Assembly: GCF_002078875.1 (NCBI RefSeq)
Contig: NC_034410.1
Location: 98,768,871 to 98,832,870, forward strand
Source: Numida meleagris
Lineage: Eukaryota > Chordata > Aves > Galliformes > Numididae
DNA: 64,000 nucleotides
Direction of reading: 5' to 3'
The notes under the pieces were generated by a model. It searched no databases, was not told where the DNA came from, and saw nothing but the letters and a program-made list of their open reading frames with translations. A program made the translations under genes and the position numbers. Shown here one piece after another: positions 1 to 14,700 of the stretch (position 1 is the first letter of the stretch; each line of letters begins with the position of its first letter).

Positions 1-2715
1 GGATTAATCTAACAGTATGAACAACATTAATACAGTGCCAGCTCCAGAAGCAAGAATGAGGCAGCATTTATGTAATGAATTTGTCTGTTCTTCTTTCAGA
101 AATGAGCACTTCTTTATGAGTGGAGTTTGGAAGTGTTGACCATAAAAATGTACAAAATAGACTTTTTAGTGTAGCGCTTTTATGGTGATTTTAAGGTGAT
201 TACTCTGGCAGTGCTTTCTGGCAGACAACACAGACTTGTGCCTAATCCGAGGGGCATTTCTTGTTCAAAACATTGCATGACAGTGAGTATGTTTTAAACT
301 TGGGCATGTCTGCATTACATTGGCAAAACAAATCACAGCAATTACGATCGCAAACTAGAGGACGTGCAGCCGCAGCATCTCAGGAGATAGCTGCTCATTC
401 TTCCCTTCCAGTCCCTCACCTGCCCACAAGCACAAGCAGCAGCTGCTTATTATTAGTGCACTACAGCCCCTCTCTGATTTGAGCCCAACCTTTCTTAGTC
501 CTGAGGAAATGTGCCTTGCTGAGCCTTTTAATTCACCATTCCCTGCTCTGCAATAGTCTTCACTTCAGGTGACCCAGTAATGCTGACTTCTGCTCCGTGG
601 CTTTGATTGGCTTGTTAGCAGACATGTGCATTACAATAATCTGAGTTTTATGCCTTATTTAGGATTTTATTGCCGTGATGAGGAAAGAAATAGAATCTTC
701 TTTCTCTCCAAAAATGTGCTTCCAGTTCACAAAATATTACTCACGGTGATGCAGGAGGGACTTAGAAGAGCTATAGTCAGTGTCTCGTACCTTGCTGAAC
801 TCAGTCCTCCCTTAAACAATGCATCTGGAGGGAGTTTGTGCAGTCAGACAGGATCCGTGCCCTTCGATTTCTTTAGGTTCTGCATTGGTACCTCTAATAT
901 TGCTATTGAGTTTTCGCTAGTACTCCAAACTTCAAGTTTTAAATATACAGTATGTGCTAGACACAAAGTGTCTTGACACAAATCTTTTATTTTTTTAGAT
1001 GCCTAGATTCATCAATTCCTCTTTTTTTAAATTATTTTTTTACTAAATAGGAGTGAAAATGCTTTGTGGTTTTTTTTTTCATACTGCCATGCTTTTACAA
1101 CTACCCCTGTTACAAAGAAGTGAACTTCTTTGCTAATAAAGAGACAGTTTTCAGAGAAACTTCTTGTGGCACTTTAGTGAAAGCAGCTTGCCCACCTAAG
1201 TAGACTATTTTGGCAGTATGGTTTTATTTAAAAACAAAAGTGATCTGTCTAGTGAGTGGTTATTGCTTGAAAAACTGCATCTAGCTTGCATTCGTGCACT
1301 TACCCAGTAGTTCAGAATATCTGCTTATTCTTCTGCCTGTCATACAGTTACAAATTATTTGAAGAAAGGAATGGTAAAGAAAAAGGCAATGAAAACATAT
1401 CCAAAAAAGTGTCTTTACGAACCACTGCAGGTGTCATAAAATGACAGAAGATAAGAAATCCAAAGCTGAGAGTGATACTCCATCCATATCTCTCAGTAGG
1501 TTGCCTATTTCTCCCATTTCATGTTGATGTGATCTGAGGATGAGATGTACTGTCCTGCCTTTAAATTGCCTTCTGGTGTTACTTTAGATCATCTAAAGAC
1601 CACAGAAACTCAGTAATCAAAATGAGAGCTTCCACTGATGTTGAAACAACTTGTGCGTGCCAGTCTGGGGCACTAGGAAGTGTTTTCTTTGCTTAATAGT
1701 TTTCTGTAAGCTTACATAACATCAAAAACAATCACTCGAGCTGTCTTCTCAGCCTGTAGTAACCTACACTTGACTCTCTGTTTACATCTTGACATGGGTT
1801 CTCCTCTAAAACTTTCTTTATGGTGTCAATGTTCTACCAGAGCAAAGCAGGGACAGATCAGTCTGAGCAATGCTGTGCTTTGTTTCCTTTTTATCACATG
1901 TACCTAGTGAGTGTTGTGGGGGGGAGGGAGTTACTTTTATTTTCTCCTGCTTTTATTCATATTCTGAAATGGAATGAGAAGTGTTTTGATTTTTTTAATG
2001 ACAGTTTTGTTTCTTTTTACTGTCGATAACAATATCGGCTGCTCTTTACTGGAACCAAGTGGGATCTGAGCCCTACCATTACTCCATAGACAGGCGGGGG
2101 GTATGGTTATTTCTACTCCTTGGTAATGCAGACAGCCTCATAGTGTGTAAATGTGGAGACAAGACAACTTCTGTACAAATGAGGGGCTGAAAGTCAGGTG
2201 ACTGTTCAAGTAGCTTTTTTTCTTTGTTAATAATCTTTTCCCCCTCCAGACAAAAGGTCAAACACCACATTAATCTCTATTGGCTAGAACAAAAATTTGA
2301 TAAATAATATTTTTTAAAAAGTCATTTTGGGAGGAAAAGTTTGTTTAGAAAATATTAACTTCTTTTTTTAGATTCAGATTTTTAAAAGCCACCTGGCTTT
2401 CTTAAGAAAAAAAAAATCTACTATCCAAATAAGACTTTTCCAGTAATGTTTTGTTTGGCTTATAAATTTGTCACAGTAAAGCCATATACTGTGTACAGTA
2501 CGCCTTGAGTCTTCCTCTGAGTCTGTTCTGTTTACTAATATAGCACTTTTATTTTGCTTCTTTGACTTGTGCGTGGTTTGAAAAGCAATGCTAATGCAGT
2601 TCACAGGGATGTTGAATTTAATGGCTCCCTCTGTGGCCTGCGTGTACTGATGAGATGGGTTTATTCTTTATTCCTGCCTTCCTCTCGGAACCCGGTTACT
2701 TGTCTAACCAAATAG
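1..2715 (+). other. EPB41L3: EPB41L3 intron (5' part of the gene lies outside the window)
   Basis: AT-rich non-coding sequence upstream of the first exon I can place. The short open frames here show no domain, no convincing splice borders and no resemblance to protein 4.1, so I read the stretch as intron. No transposon was recognised. Confidence 0.6.
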
Positions 2716-2769
2716 ACTGACAGTGAGCAGACGGATACTGCAGCTGATGGTGAGACCACTGCCACCGAG
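2716..2769 (+). CDS. EPB41L3: EPB41L3 exon (acidic linker before the spectrin-actin binding region)
   Basis: An 18-codon phase-0 exon preceded by an AG at 2714-2715 and followed by a gtttgt donor. It reads [18 protein letters not shown], which joins in frame to the acidic [12 protein letters not shown] of the next exon. The composition fits the acidic hinge between the FERM-adjacent region and the actin-binding part of 4.1 proteins. The donor is weak and the exon is short, so confidence is moderate. Confidence 0.72.
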
Positions 2770-5700
2770 GTTTGTACAGCCACCAGCCCCCAGTTACCAA
2801 GGGGAAGAGACTTTGGTTTTTCATCTCTCCCTGACCCCAGGCATGAGTGCTGAACTGCATGTCTCCTCCTGCAGCATAGGGCCCCCACTCTGTGCATGTG
2901 TGAGAGCTTCCCTTGGCCAGCAGAGTTCTTGGGGCACCCTTGACATTCATCTTATTTCTGTATTTTATCTAGAGGCTGCTAAGTTCGCGCTGCCTTGTGC
3001 AGATAGCGGGACAGTAGCAGCATCACCCATGCAAGCACTGCCTACCTGGTTGGTCATGTCCTGGTGTTTGGTGCTTGCTTCTTTGCTCTTATAATCTGCA
3101 GCCTGTTGGAGAGAGGGAGCAGGCGGAAGGAAATAAAGCAGAGTTTTCAAGTTTTCTGAGAAAAGGTGTTTCCAGGTTATAAATACCTTCAGTGCAATTA
3201 ATTTCACATGTTATCTTCAACAATGCATAGATTGCAAACAGTAATCCACTTACTGTCTTTAGATGTGAAACATTAAAAAGTGGGCTTTTCTTGACACTGA
3301 TAAGCTGCATATCCACGACATAGTGTGTAGACTATGCAGGCGAATTCAGCCCTGTGTGACTCCAGTGAAGTGGATATAATGCTTTCATAATTAATATGGT
3401 TGCAGCTGCAAACATGAGCTGAATTTGGTCTGACATCTGGTAGAAGACAGAGCCTTACTGCAAACACTACTGTAGCTTTTCAGTAAGATCTCATTAATAT
3501 TTCAGACCATTAAAATTATCGTCAAGGAAGAGTTCTGTGTATGACGCGTCAGGACAATTTGGCCTTGACTGTAAATAGAATAGATTAGAACTGAGTTATC
3601 AAGTAGTCAACAGATAAAGATTTTCCATTGGGTCATTTCACTAATTTGGACTGTATGAAAAATTAACAGTAAAATAGAGGCACAAGCATTAACAATCCAA
3701 ATGGAGCAACAACATAATGTCTGTTGAGGCCAGTCAGGAGCACAAAATGCTTTAAAGTGCCACTTCCACTCGGTAGCTTCAGGCTTTGAGTCATACAGAA
3801 AGCATAACATAATCCTAAAGCCACGATGTTTAAAATGTTCAGTTTAGTTAGCAAAAATTTATGATAATCTTCCCATGCGCCATCTTTATTTTAGAGGTGA
3901 AGATTTTGTGAACCTCTGTTTTTTCTTATAGACACCCAATTTTCAGAAAGTTTGTATACTTGCCATCTGAAAATTAAACAGTCGGAAAATGGACTGCCTT
4001 GGTGGTCCGTATTGCATTGCTTTTGAAAAATTGAGATGAAGTGAATATTGTGTGTTTGTGGTCTAAAATCTCCACTGCAGATAGGTCCTGAAAGAATATA
4101 TGCAGACTGAAAATGAAGTGAATTTATATGAAGATGGAATGGGATTGAGGTTAAGGAAATTTGCAAATAAAATATGGTTCATTCCTTAGAAAGTGTCGCA
4201 CATGTTTACCCTTGGTCCATTTATACAAAACATTTCCTGAGGTGCAGGAGATGTCATCATATATGTAAGCTTTGGGATTACAGATTTCTGAAGAATTTGT
4301 TATTGCCATTTGGTCTTAAACCAGCAGTGATCTCATCAAGAAGGTCCAACTTGTGCTCCATAGATAGCTCGAGAATCTATGAAACCAGAGTGCACCAATG
4401 GCACTAAAGAATTAAATAATGGAAGTTAAGCAATGGCAGTGGAAATTTTAAAGGGGAATATTGAATGCTCCTTTGTTCAAAATTAACAGCTTTGGAAAGA
4501 GGAGGCCTGCTCTGAATTAGGAAAACTGCAGTCGGGTAGTGTGTCTATGCATTCTCCTTAAGCACTTAACGTAGAGAGAATGTGCTCTGAACCTAGTTCA
4601 CTGACCAACTTTTGTAAAGCTTTCTGTAATATGGATGGGTAAGGTATTTTTTCAAATCTTTCTCATGCTGGCAGTCGGATCAAGAGGAGGACGGAGATCT
4701 AAAGGCACAGGTACAGAAGCGGAAGGTCCAGATGTTACTAAAGTACTGAGGTTGGAGGTGTTTATATCTCCCAGCATGTTACTGTTGGTTCTCTGTGAAG
4801 AAATGTGTAGAAACAGCATTTTGTATCCTTTCAATACTGTGTCCCTTACCTTTCCCTTTCTTTTTCACTTCTTTCAGAATAGTCTGATTAAGCGAATACA
4901 GGGTGAAAATGTGTATGTCAAACATAGTAATCTTATGTTAGAGGTTGGTATTGGTATATACCAGTGCATGTGCGTACATGTGTGTTAGTTTTAGTGGTAA
5001 ACTGTGAATCTGCACTATGATGCATGACCTGTGTATTCCCACCTGCTAGTAAATTAAGTAGATATTTTTTCTCAGATTATGATGACTCCTCTAACTTGTA
5101 CTATTAATATATAAATGCGTGCGCGTATGTGTGTGTGCCTCCACGCGCATATGTGTTTGTTTGAAGCCTCTTTATCAGGTGTAAATTGTAGTGATACGGA
5201 TAAACTCCTTAAGAGTATATTTATACTCACTTGTACGAGATATGCTATGCTGTTACCTCTCAAAATGCCACATTTTCACAGAGTGTTGTGTTAGTGCTGT
5301 GCTCCCCGGCTCCCCAAGATGTTACTTTCCTCTTTACTAACCGAGTTACGTGTTTTGGCTCTGAAATTTCATCAGCTTAGGATGCATTACAAACTGCTCT
5401 ATTCTTTTAAAACTATCTAGGACCTAGACAAAACCCAGGAAGATCTGATGAAACATCAGACCAATATAAGCGAGCTGAAACGAACCTTCTTGGAAACATC
5501 CACAGAAACGGCTGTGTCTAATGAGTGGGAGAAGAGGCTTTCCACATCTCCCGTTCGGCTTGCAGCAAGGCAGGAGGAGGCTCCTATGATTGAACCGCTA
5601 GTGCCTGAAGAGGTCAGCGAGATCTGAAAGGCTTCATAATATATTTATCTATTCATTTTTATTTACAGTAGCTCTCAGGAGATGTTAGAGGCCCCCTGGT

Positions 5701-8700
5701 ACTTGCAGGTGCTCCCTTTTCTCAGGACACAGGCTCTAGCGGTGAAGGTACAAGGAAAAGCAGATAGCTTATATTTGTATATATAGTGATAGACTTCAGA
5801 ATTCACTGCAAGCCACCTAGCAGAACTAGGTCTCTGTAAGGGTGCAAAATGCAGGCTTCCTTACAGGTTCGGTGAGTTTGAGGAAGTCCAACCATGCATG
5901 AAAGAAAACACGACAGTGATTGAGGGAAAATTTAAATAATGGTGACTGCTTGGGAGCAGTGGCATAGCAACATGGGTGGGGGTACAGTACCAAGCCTGAC
6001 AAGAAAATACAGAGCAAAGGGCAGAACTCTTGTCACTCTCTCAAGGTGAAAAAGAAATACTGATGATAATTGGACCTGCTTGCCCACTTCCGTAAGGGAG
6101 CTGATATTTGCTGCTGTTTGCTGGTTACCCCTTGAAGAGCCAGTGCAGTGTGCGCATTTTCATGCAGTGTGTATGCAGGAAAAAAAGTCTTGATCACTGT
6201 ACAGTCTGAAATGATTGTGAGAATACACCATTTAAAAAGCAGTCTTTTATTTAGGTTAAGGGTAGATAATGAGATGTAGAGGCAACAATGTAATATTAGT
6301 GTTGCCTTAAAATACATAAGTGATCACAACAAGCAGAGAATGTCTTGGTTAAATCCAGTAGAGCAAACAGAAGCTTATTTGTGTAGCCTGCATGAAGGTA
6401 ATTTTTTTATTCCATTGCGCTTATCTGGTTTCCGTCTCACAGGAATCATCTTTATGTTTACTGCTTGCTTTTTAGGGCCAGTAGATCATAGAATCATAGA
6501 ATGATTTGGGTTGGAAGGGACCTCAAAGCCCACTGAGTCCCACCCCCTGCCGTGGGCAGGGCTGCCACCCACCAGCTCAGCTGCCCAGGGCCCCATCCAA
6601 CCAGGCCTTGAGCGCCTCCAGCGATGGGGCACCCACAGCTTCTCTGGGCAGCTGTGCCAGTGCCTCACCACCCACTGAGTGAAGAATTTCTTCCTTGTAT
6701 TTAAACTTAATCTGTCCTCTTTTTAGTTTAAAACCATTATAACTTGGCCTATCACTACATGCCTTTGTAAAAAGTCCCTCTCCAGCTTTCCTGTAGGCCC
6801 CTTTCAAGTAGTGGAAGGGCACAGTGACATTTCCTTGGAGCCTTCTCTTCTTGAGGCTGAACGACCTCACTTCTCTCAGCCTGTCTTCATAGGAGAGGTG
6901 CTCCATCCTGCTGATCAGCTTCATGGCCATCCTCTGACCTCTCTCCAATAGGTCCACATAATTCTTGTGCTGTGGGCCCCAGAGCTGAAGGCAGTGTTCC
7001 AGATGTAGTACTGCTCCTCATGAGAACAGAGCAGAGGGGAACGGTCACCTCTTACTGTCTCATTCAGGAATCATAACATATCTTACAAACATGTTTGTAG
7101 CTGAAAATGCAGGTCTTCTGTCTTAAAAGTAAAACCATAAGTCTAATAAACAGAATGCATCTAGCATATTAAAGATGTAAAGACCTGGTGAAAAGGGAGT
7201 AGCTGGCTAGATGAACCTGAATCAGAGGAGTGAGTGAAGCAAAGACAACTCCCTGAGTTTGCTTCATGTATTAATTATTTTGCAAATTTAATAACAAAAT
7301 GTTGATTAAAATGCACAAGCAGCAGCAAAGCATTACAGTTTTGTAGATTTTACCCTGAGGAAAGACATCCTAACTTAACCATTCATTTGGAAATGAAAAG
7401 GGCAAGAGATATCCTGATCTGGTAACATTCTTATTGGAGGAGAAGGACTTGCTCAAAAGCAATGTCCAGTTACTATATCTTACATGCATCTAAATGAAGG
7501 AATTTCTGTGAAAACTATGAGTGGATTTGAGCTCTCAGAGCATAACTCTGAGGTGAGTTCTGGCACCACGCTGGTGGTAACATATGACATCCTTTTTGCC
7601 TGTGCTAGGCTTGATGGTTTCAGTTTGCATGTCCTGCTGAGAGAATAATATGTCAGGAAAATCTTCAGCTGTGCACAGTCAAAATCAGTACTGTGGCACC
7701 TACTAAGAAATGCAGAGGCAGTCAGGATCCAAAGCACTTACACCTTCCTTATGTGGTAGATCAACATCCTCAAAGATGCTACACATTTAACTCAGAATAG
7801 CCACTTTAAAGGTGTATTCAGTTTTGTTACAACTAGCTCTTCAAGATTAATACAATGAAAGAAGAACAGAGAGGAAAGTAAAACACACACTTGGAGTGTC
7901 TGGTATGTTTGTGTTTGGTCAGGTTGAGCCTGTCTGGTCACCAGTTAGTTCTCACAATAATGCGAAGAAATTATTTGGTTTTATTTAGTTATGAGAAATA
8001 ATTTTAAATGGCTACTATTATGGTGGTCAGATAGCTGCAGAACATGAAAGCTGTCATATTAACAAAATCCTTAACAATGTGTAGGCTGGTCTGGATTGTA
8101 TTAAACCAGCACTCAAGAAATGCAGGAGTTATTCCTCTCATTGCAGCCAGGTACATGAGTCACTTCTCCTCTCCCATCTCTAGTTGATAGATGTTCTGTA
8201 TCTTTCTTTAAGTGTGTACATTTCTTCACAAGTACAGAGTGGTATACGAATTTAAAACGGTATCCTTTTATCACACCTTTTTCATTACTTGCATTGGCAC
8301 ACCTAATGAGTACACCTGCCTTGAAAGTGGGTACAAAGGGTCTGGCAAGAAACCTGCTTTGCTCTTGGGGGGCCTACATGCCCTGGCCAAGTAAAGAAGG
8401 TGGCCAGCCCAGAAACAGGAAGAATGGAGGAGAGTATCTGAGGCATGCCCATGCTCAAAGGGCTTAGAAAAGTCAGCATTAGCAATGTTTTAGAGTTTCC
8501 CAGTTAGTCAAGTTGAAGATTGATTCTCAGCTTTGGGAACTGTTGTTCTTACAGCATTGGAAAGGCACAGATGGGGTAAAGTCAAGGAGGATGCTGATGT
8601 CATGCTGTAAGAGGAAGATGGAAATCTGGGAAAGAGATAAAACCAGGGTGAGGTGGAGGGGCCTTTTCTTAGGCTGTGTATGGAAGCTACATCAGTTGGC

Positions 8701-11700
8701 ACCAGACACATTTAAGTGAATGACATAGAATGAAATAAACGCCACACATTCACACCCAAGTATTATTCAATTTGCTCTTTTTCTTGTTACGCAAACTTAA
8801 TACTCATGTCTACTTTGCATTAATCTGGATGTCCTGAACAGAGAAAGGCTGTTAGGAAACCTCTTTGTTGTAAAATTATTTTGTTTAATTCTTTTGCCTA
8901 ACTTACCATGCAGTTAATAGTTCATAAATAAATATGATAAGCTATTGTATAGTATAGTGGAGTATATGCCCTGAATTTACTGAAACCATTTATTCCCAAC
9001 ATTAGACCAAAGAAGAAAGAGAAAAATCAGAAAAACTCATAGTTTTGCAGAAAGGAGGTACTACATTCCTTGAAATGCAGGTAAAAACAAATCATATTTT
9101 CTTGAAATGCAGTCAGATAGGCTGACAATTATTTATTATCTTTTTTTTTCCTTTCCAAACCACTTTTTTTTATTTTACTTACTTACTGCATAATTTTAGA
9201 GACAGATGTTTTGAGGGCCAGATTCAGAGGAATGTGGCCCTTTCGGTGCTTATGGCTACCTAATACAGATTGATTTCTTTGTTAGTTACAACTCTACTTG
9301 CACAGTGCTGTTTGTGGATGTTTTTTGCAGATGTGCATGCATTTCCAGCATAAGTTGCACTGAGAATTTTGTGATGAATGGGGCACTTGTGTTATTAGAA
9401 TGAATTTCCTATATACTGTCAAGTGAATTCAGATTATTCTGAGTGATGGTGAACTCTGTGTTCTTATTGGTTTTTCTATTAGCCGAGTGTGATAGAGAAG
9501 AAGCTACAGGAAGGAGAATCTGCTGACACTTTGGTTACTTCTCATCAAATCATTATCCAGAAAAGTATCCCATCATCCCTAGAGGTTATTTTTAATTCAT
9601 TCAATTTTAAATAACCACATTTTCTTAGTTAAATGCAGAAGTTACAGTCTTATGGTCAAATAAGTGGATACTGACTGCATAGTCAAAGCAAATCATGTAG
9701 TATACTTGCACAAGGAGAAAGAAAGATGTTGCCTTCAGTTCTATATCCTTAGCTGTATGGCATTTACTGTGTTGTACTATAAAATCTAAATAATGCTGAA
9801 GGGGGTTGATGTTTTCTAACAAAAGCAGACTGCAGTGCAGACTGCAGCTACATACAAATGCATACTATTCTAAAACCTCATCAAAAGTGTGGTTGTTGCA
9901 ACTGGGATACAGTTGAATGGGCTTATTTGCCCTATTTTTGTAACTTGTTTTCAAGCGTAGCATTACAAACCATGGTGATATATGAATTTTAACCTCAGGA
10001 TGGTTCCGATGATCATTTTACTCTGCTTCAAATTACTGCAGAAAAGTGTGGCAAAAGTAATTTTTTGTGTCCACATTATACGGGCCTCTGACAGGAAGAA
10101 ACCCACAAGAAATCACACTATGCCTAAGGTGATGCTGTTTATTTGTTTGATAACTGCTATAAGAAGTTCAGTGGTAAAATTATTGTATGCTTTCCGAAGA
10201 GGCAGCATTGATTTCTTAAAAGACTTCATACTTTAGTGCTCCTGAAACAAAAATAAACCTTCAGATATTCTAATTTAGCTTTTATATCTCAAATATAGGG
10301 CACTGAGGATTGGGTTATTATAGACAAAATACCTTCTGAGGTAGCTGATGGTGAATCGAAAAAAAATGTGACGTACAAAGTGGTGACTGTGAGCAGTAAA
10401 GCTGGCATTCCGCCCGAGGTACTGAAATCCAGTACTGTTCTGAGCTTTGAGGACTTGGAAAGTGAAATACAATCCAAAGATGAGAATAAGCAGAAAATGT
10501 TCACCTTAGGAAAGTCCTATGATGCTGTGTCTGGGAAAATTGTTACCATGACGAGTAAAACTAAAGAGGGAGAGAAAACAGTACAGCCTTCCGTAGAAGT
10601 TTTGCAAAAAAAGGAAAAGGAAGCACAAGAATCTGTGAAAATCATTCCAGTAGTGGCCAAGTATGGGATCGTAGAGCATGTCACTGAGGAGAAGGCCGAT
10701 GTGCAGAGCACAAAAAGAAAGCTCTCTGACTCCCTGACGCCTATAAAGGAAGCAGAATCTCAGTTGCAAAGTCCGGAAGAGGAGAGTTTGAAAAAGGCAC
10801 TAAGGATGGACCAAGATTTGCAATTACTGGGAAGCTTGCAGCTTGGCAAAGCAGAAAAACACCTTGATGGTGAAGCTGTAAAAACAGGGGCGTTTGCCTG
10901 GAAAGATAAGAGCGTGTCTGAGTGGAGATACTCCAGAGAACAACCATTTACCATTGCTACTGCTCACTATGTTACTGAGTCGTCCGCATCAAAAGTAGTG
11001 GTAACAAGAGGCTTTGACTTCATGCCACGGTTTAAAGATTAAAGCATGACTTCTTTTAGGCAATGCCCTCACACTACCCTGCCTTTCAGTTCTCCTGCTG
11101 CCTGGCTTTATGTTGACAGCAGCCAACCCAGCTTATTTTTTTTCTCATAATTTGAATCCGTACCACGGTCTACAGCAGGCATTATATAAGGCTTTCAACT
11201 TTTCCAGTTTATTTAAAGATCCACGTTACTGACATGTGGTGTTGCCGCTGTTGCTTGTTAACCAAGGGGTAAAAAGGTTTGCTTGAACGAGCGAAACGCC
11301 AGTGCTAACGACTATGCTTTGTAACTGTTGCTTACTACAGCCATTATGAATTTGCTCTAATTTATTTTCCCATCCTTATCCTGTTCCCAACCTCTCTGTG
11401 CCCCTGCAACCTTCTCTTCCTTTCCTCTGTCTCTGCCTCCAGTTTTGTCAGTTAATATCTCTGTGCATGTGGGTCTGCCTTTCATCTGTGTATGACTCTC
11501 CATTTCTTTGTCTATTTAGACTAAACAGTCCACCGGTGAAAAAACCCTGGATGGCTCAGATATCTTCAGTTTAATAGAGTCCGCCAGAAAGCCAACTGAG
11601 TTCATAGGAGGGGTTACTACTACTTCCCATAGCTGGGCGCAGGTGGCCATTTGATTCCATCCCTCAGTGTTATAACTGCACAATGATGACTTTTGATTTG

Positions 11701-14700
11701 CTTTTGTTTCTTGTTTTTATGCATAACTCAGAGCCTGTATGACTAACACATCGCATTGCTGTGCCTTTTTGCTTTGTTACAAGAGACCACAACAGAAACT
11801 TCACCAAAAGTGAAAAAAAAAAGTGTTTTTTTTTTTTAATCTCATTTCACTTTATTTTGGTCATTTTACAGGGTGCTGTATTTTGCCTTTATAAAACTCG
11901 CACAAAGCTTAACAAGGATAAAAGCACTGACATTTCTCTTCACTTCTAAAATTGTAATTCTTGTTTTATTTTTCGTTTCTACTTTTCTGATTATGTCCTT
12001 AGAGTGAAAATCCATCAACGCGAGAGAAATAAATTGGCAAAATGTAATACCCCATTTTTATTTATGTTCACAGTACATTAAGCTGAGGAGCTGCTCTGTG
12101 TAGTGTTGTCTGCTTTCATCATCAGGATTTTTTTTCCTCTTTCCCTGCAGAGAGTAGACACGACGACATCTCAGGAGATAACTTCCAGTGAAATGAAGCA
12201 AGCGGCTCAGCCACACCAGGATGCAGTGACGAAGGTTGTACAGGAGACTGTGGTTATCGAGGAGAGACGTGGGATGAATGTGCATGCGAGTGGGGATCCT
12301 GCTACAGTGGCTGGACTTGCGGATGCCCAGGCTCAGGCAGCATCTGCTAGTGCGAAAGGGAAGGAGGGCTCTGCTGTGACTAAGGGGGCTAAAGAGGAAA
12401 AAAGGGAGGCTCACAAAGCTGTAACCAAACAGGAAGGCATTGCTGCTGCTACTTCTCATGAGCAAGCGGAGGAGCACAGTACAACAGTCCACGTTTCAGA
12501 CTCTTTGGAAAGAAAACCTCATTTTGAGGTAACTCGTTATGAAATCAGTTCTTGTGCTGAGTTGTAAATGAATGCGGTAGTGGACAAAGTCAATTCCTCT
12601 CATGGAAAGTAAAGAGTACAAGACTTGTATGATTGCATCTTTACAGCAGGCAGTTTGTTTCTCCTCTTATTTCCTCCTTGCATGGCACCTGCAAGGCTTG
12701 TTGCTGGTTTCCATCCTTGGCTAAATGCCACGCATATTTTACCTAAAAGCGCTTTTCATGCTGCAGAGAAATGCCTCATTTACTGGCTTTTTATGCAGTG
12801 GGCAACAAGGATTCAGCTGGCATTCTCTTTGGGAAAATCCATCAGGATTGGCAAAGTTTGCATGTCCTCAAAGACAGAAAATAATTTTTTTCCATGCTTG
12901 ATACAATTGTAGATTATTGTACTATGTCTTAAGCAATCTGTGCTTCTTCTGTTAGCCCCATTAGCAGAATTTCAAGAAGTATTTTGCAGAAGGGTAAAGA
13001 CACCTTGTTTTGCTCCTTTTTTTTTTTTTTCTGAAAGCTGAATGGAAAAGTACGCCTGAATAGGATTTGTTCTCTTGTCATTCTGAGAACATGTGTAATG
13101 TTTACATCTTTCCTGAAGCTCGTTCTCATGTAATCCAGAATAGTGTTAAACTGCCAGCACTATATACATGTGTGTACCATTATAACAAAGAGATTTTTTC
13201 TCTTTTGCTTCTTAAAATGCAGAGCACTTTTTATTGCTACCCCTTCTTTTCATGTGCCAAAAAAAAAAATACATTCTGAGAAATCCAGAAGCTTTACTAA
13301 GTTTTCCAATCCCTTTTTTTTTTGTTCACACAGTCGCCAGTTGTGAAGACTGAAACGATCAGTTTCAGTAGTGTTTCTCCTGGGGGGGAAACCCTTGAAA
13401 TTTCAACAAAGGAAGTGCCAGTAGTCCATACAGAAACAAAAACCATTACATACGAGTCTTCACAGGTAAGAAATTCTGCAAAAGCCAGCGTCTAATTAAC
13501 ACAGCCTTGAGGAACCCATCTTTCTTCATCCATGTTTCAGTGTATGCTTCGGTGTGAACTGTTGTTCAAGGATTAAATACTAGCATAAGAATAGTGTACC
13601 TGAAGGTGACCCCGGTTTCTCATCTGTCCTTCCAAAAGTGGAGTCATAATGCAGAAAGAAATACCAGTACATGATCACCGTAACAGCAGCTATTTCCCTA
13701 TTGCTAAATAACTCTCTCTGTGAAGAACAATAAAAATAGGGAAGTTCAGTTCTTGTCTCCCTGTACTCAAGAGTATGTTTTTGATTATTGTTTTTTTGGT
13801 TCTCTAGGTGGATAGTGGTGCTGACTCAGAGCCTGGTGTGCTGATGAGTGCACAAACTATCACGTCTGAAACCACCAGCACTACAACCACTACACATATC
13901 ACCAAAGTGAGTCCTCTGGAAATGGGAAGGTTTTTTTTCTGAAGGATCTGTGTTTTCTTAACTTCTGTTATTTTAAAACATAGACACATGCTTATAATCT
14001 CTGGACAAAATCCTGTCTATTTTGGGTTTCTGTCTTCATTTGCCTGTCTTTGGATATACTAGTTTGATTAACCAGTCAATCATCCAAGGACTTAACAGTG
14101 GTCTGAAAAGTATAAACCCTTCAGGTATGTCTACACTGCTGTGCAGAGCCATTTGAATTAGCAGCAAATACTCTCTGAAACAGGGAGCAACGTAGCCAAG
14201 TTGACATCAAATGGTTCCAAGGAAGGAATAATTTTCCTCAGCATGAGGACGCATTGACAGGACTATACTGTTTTGAGTCCTGCAGTATTTGGTCTGCACA
14301 ATGTTGAAATGGTATTGTAAATCTGTATCATGTCGTCATAATGGGACATTCAGTCAGCTCAGACACTGTGGTTGTTGCAATGTTGTGTTGTACTGTAAGG
14401 AACTTGCCCACAGCCAGACAGAAAGCTTATTTGCTGAACAGACAAATGATGCAGGGTCTTCCATATTTCAAGGCAGCAACTCAGTAATAGGACCTCCCTC
14501 AGCAGAAATCCTGTTTGTGCAGTGACAGCTCTCCTACTAGTATTCACTGAAGACAGCGTTCCATCTTTCTGCAGTGTAATTCACCCTGAGTAGATGAGCT
14601 GTAGAAGGGCTGTACAGCCTCTCTCTTCTTCTGAAGCCTGCAGCAGGACTTACCTAGGTCTTAGTATGAGCTGTCTGTGTGTCCATTCTTCTTTTCATTG

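Noticed and set aside
1441..1500. Possible exon reading MTEDKKSKAESDTPSISLS
   Set aside because: The hydrophilic reading is tempting, but there is no good acceptor in the right place and no match to remembered 4.1B sequence.
4743..4748. Alternative donor extending the exon at 4675
   Set aside because: It would join out of frame to the next exon and reach a stop at once.
4635..4988. 117-codon open frame overlapping two EPB41L3 exons
   Set aside because: It runs through splice borders. Only the exon 4878-4943 part is in the real frame.
12103..12567. Open frame extending beyond both borders of exon 12151-12528
   Set aside because: The parts outside the AG and GT borders are intron. The homology to 4.1B starts after the acceptor and stops at the donor.
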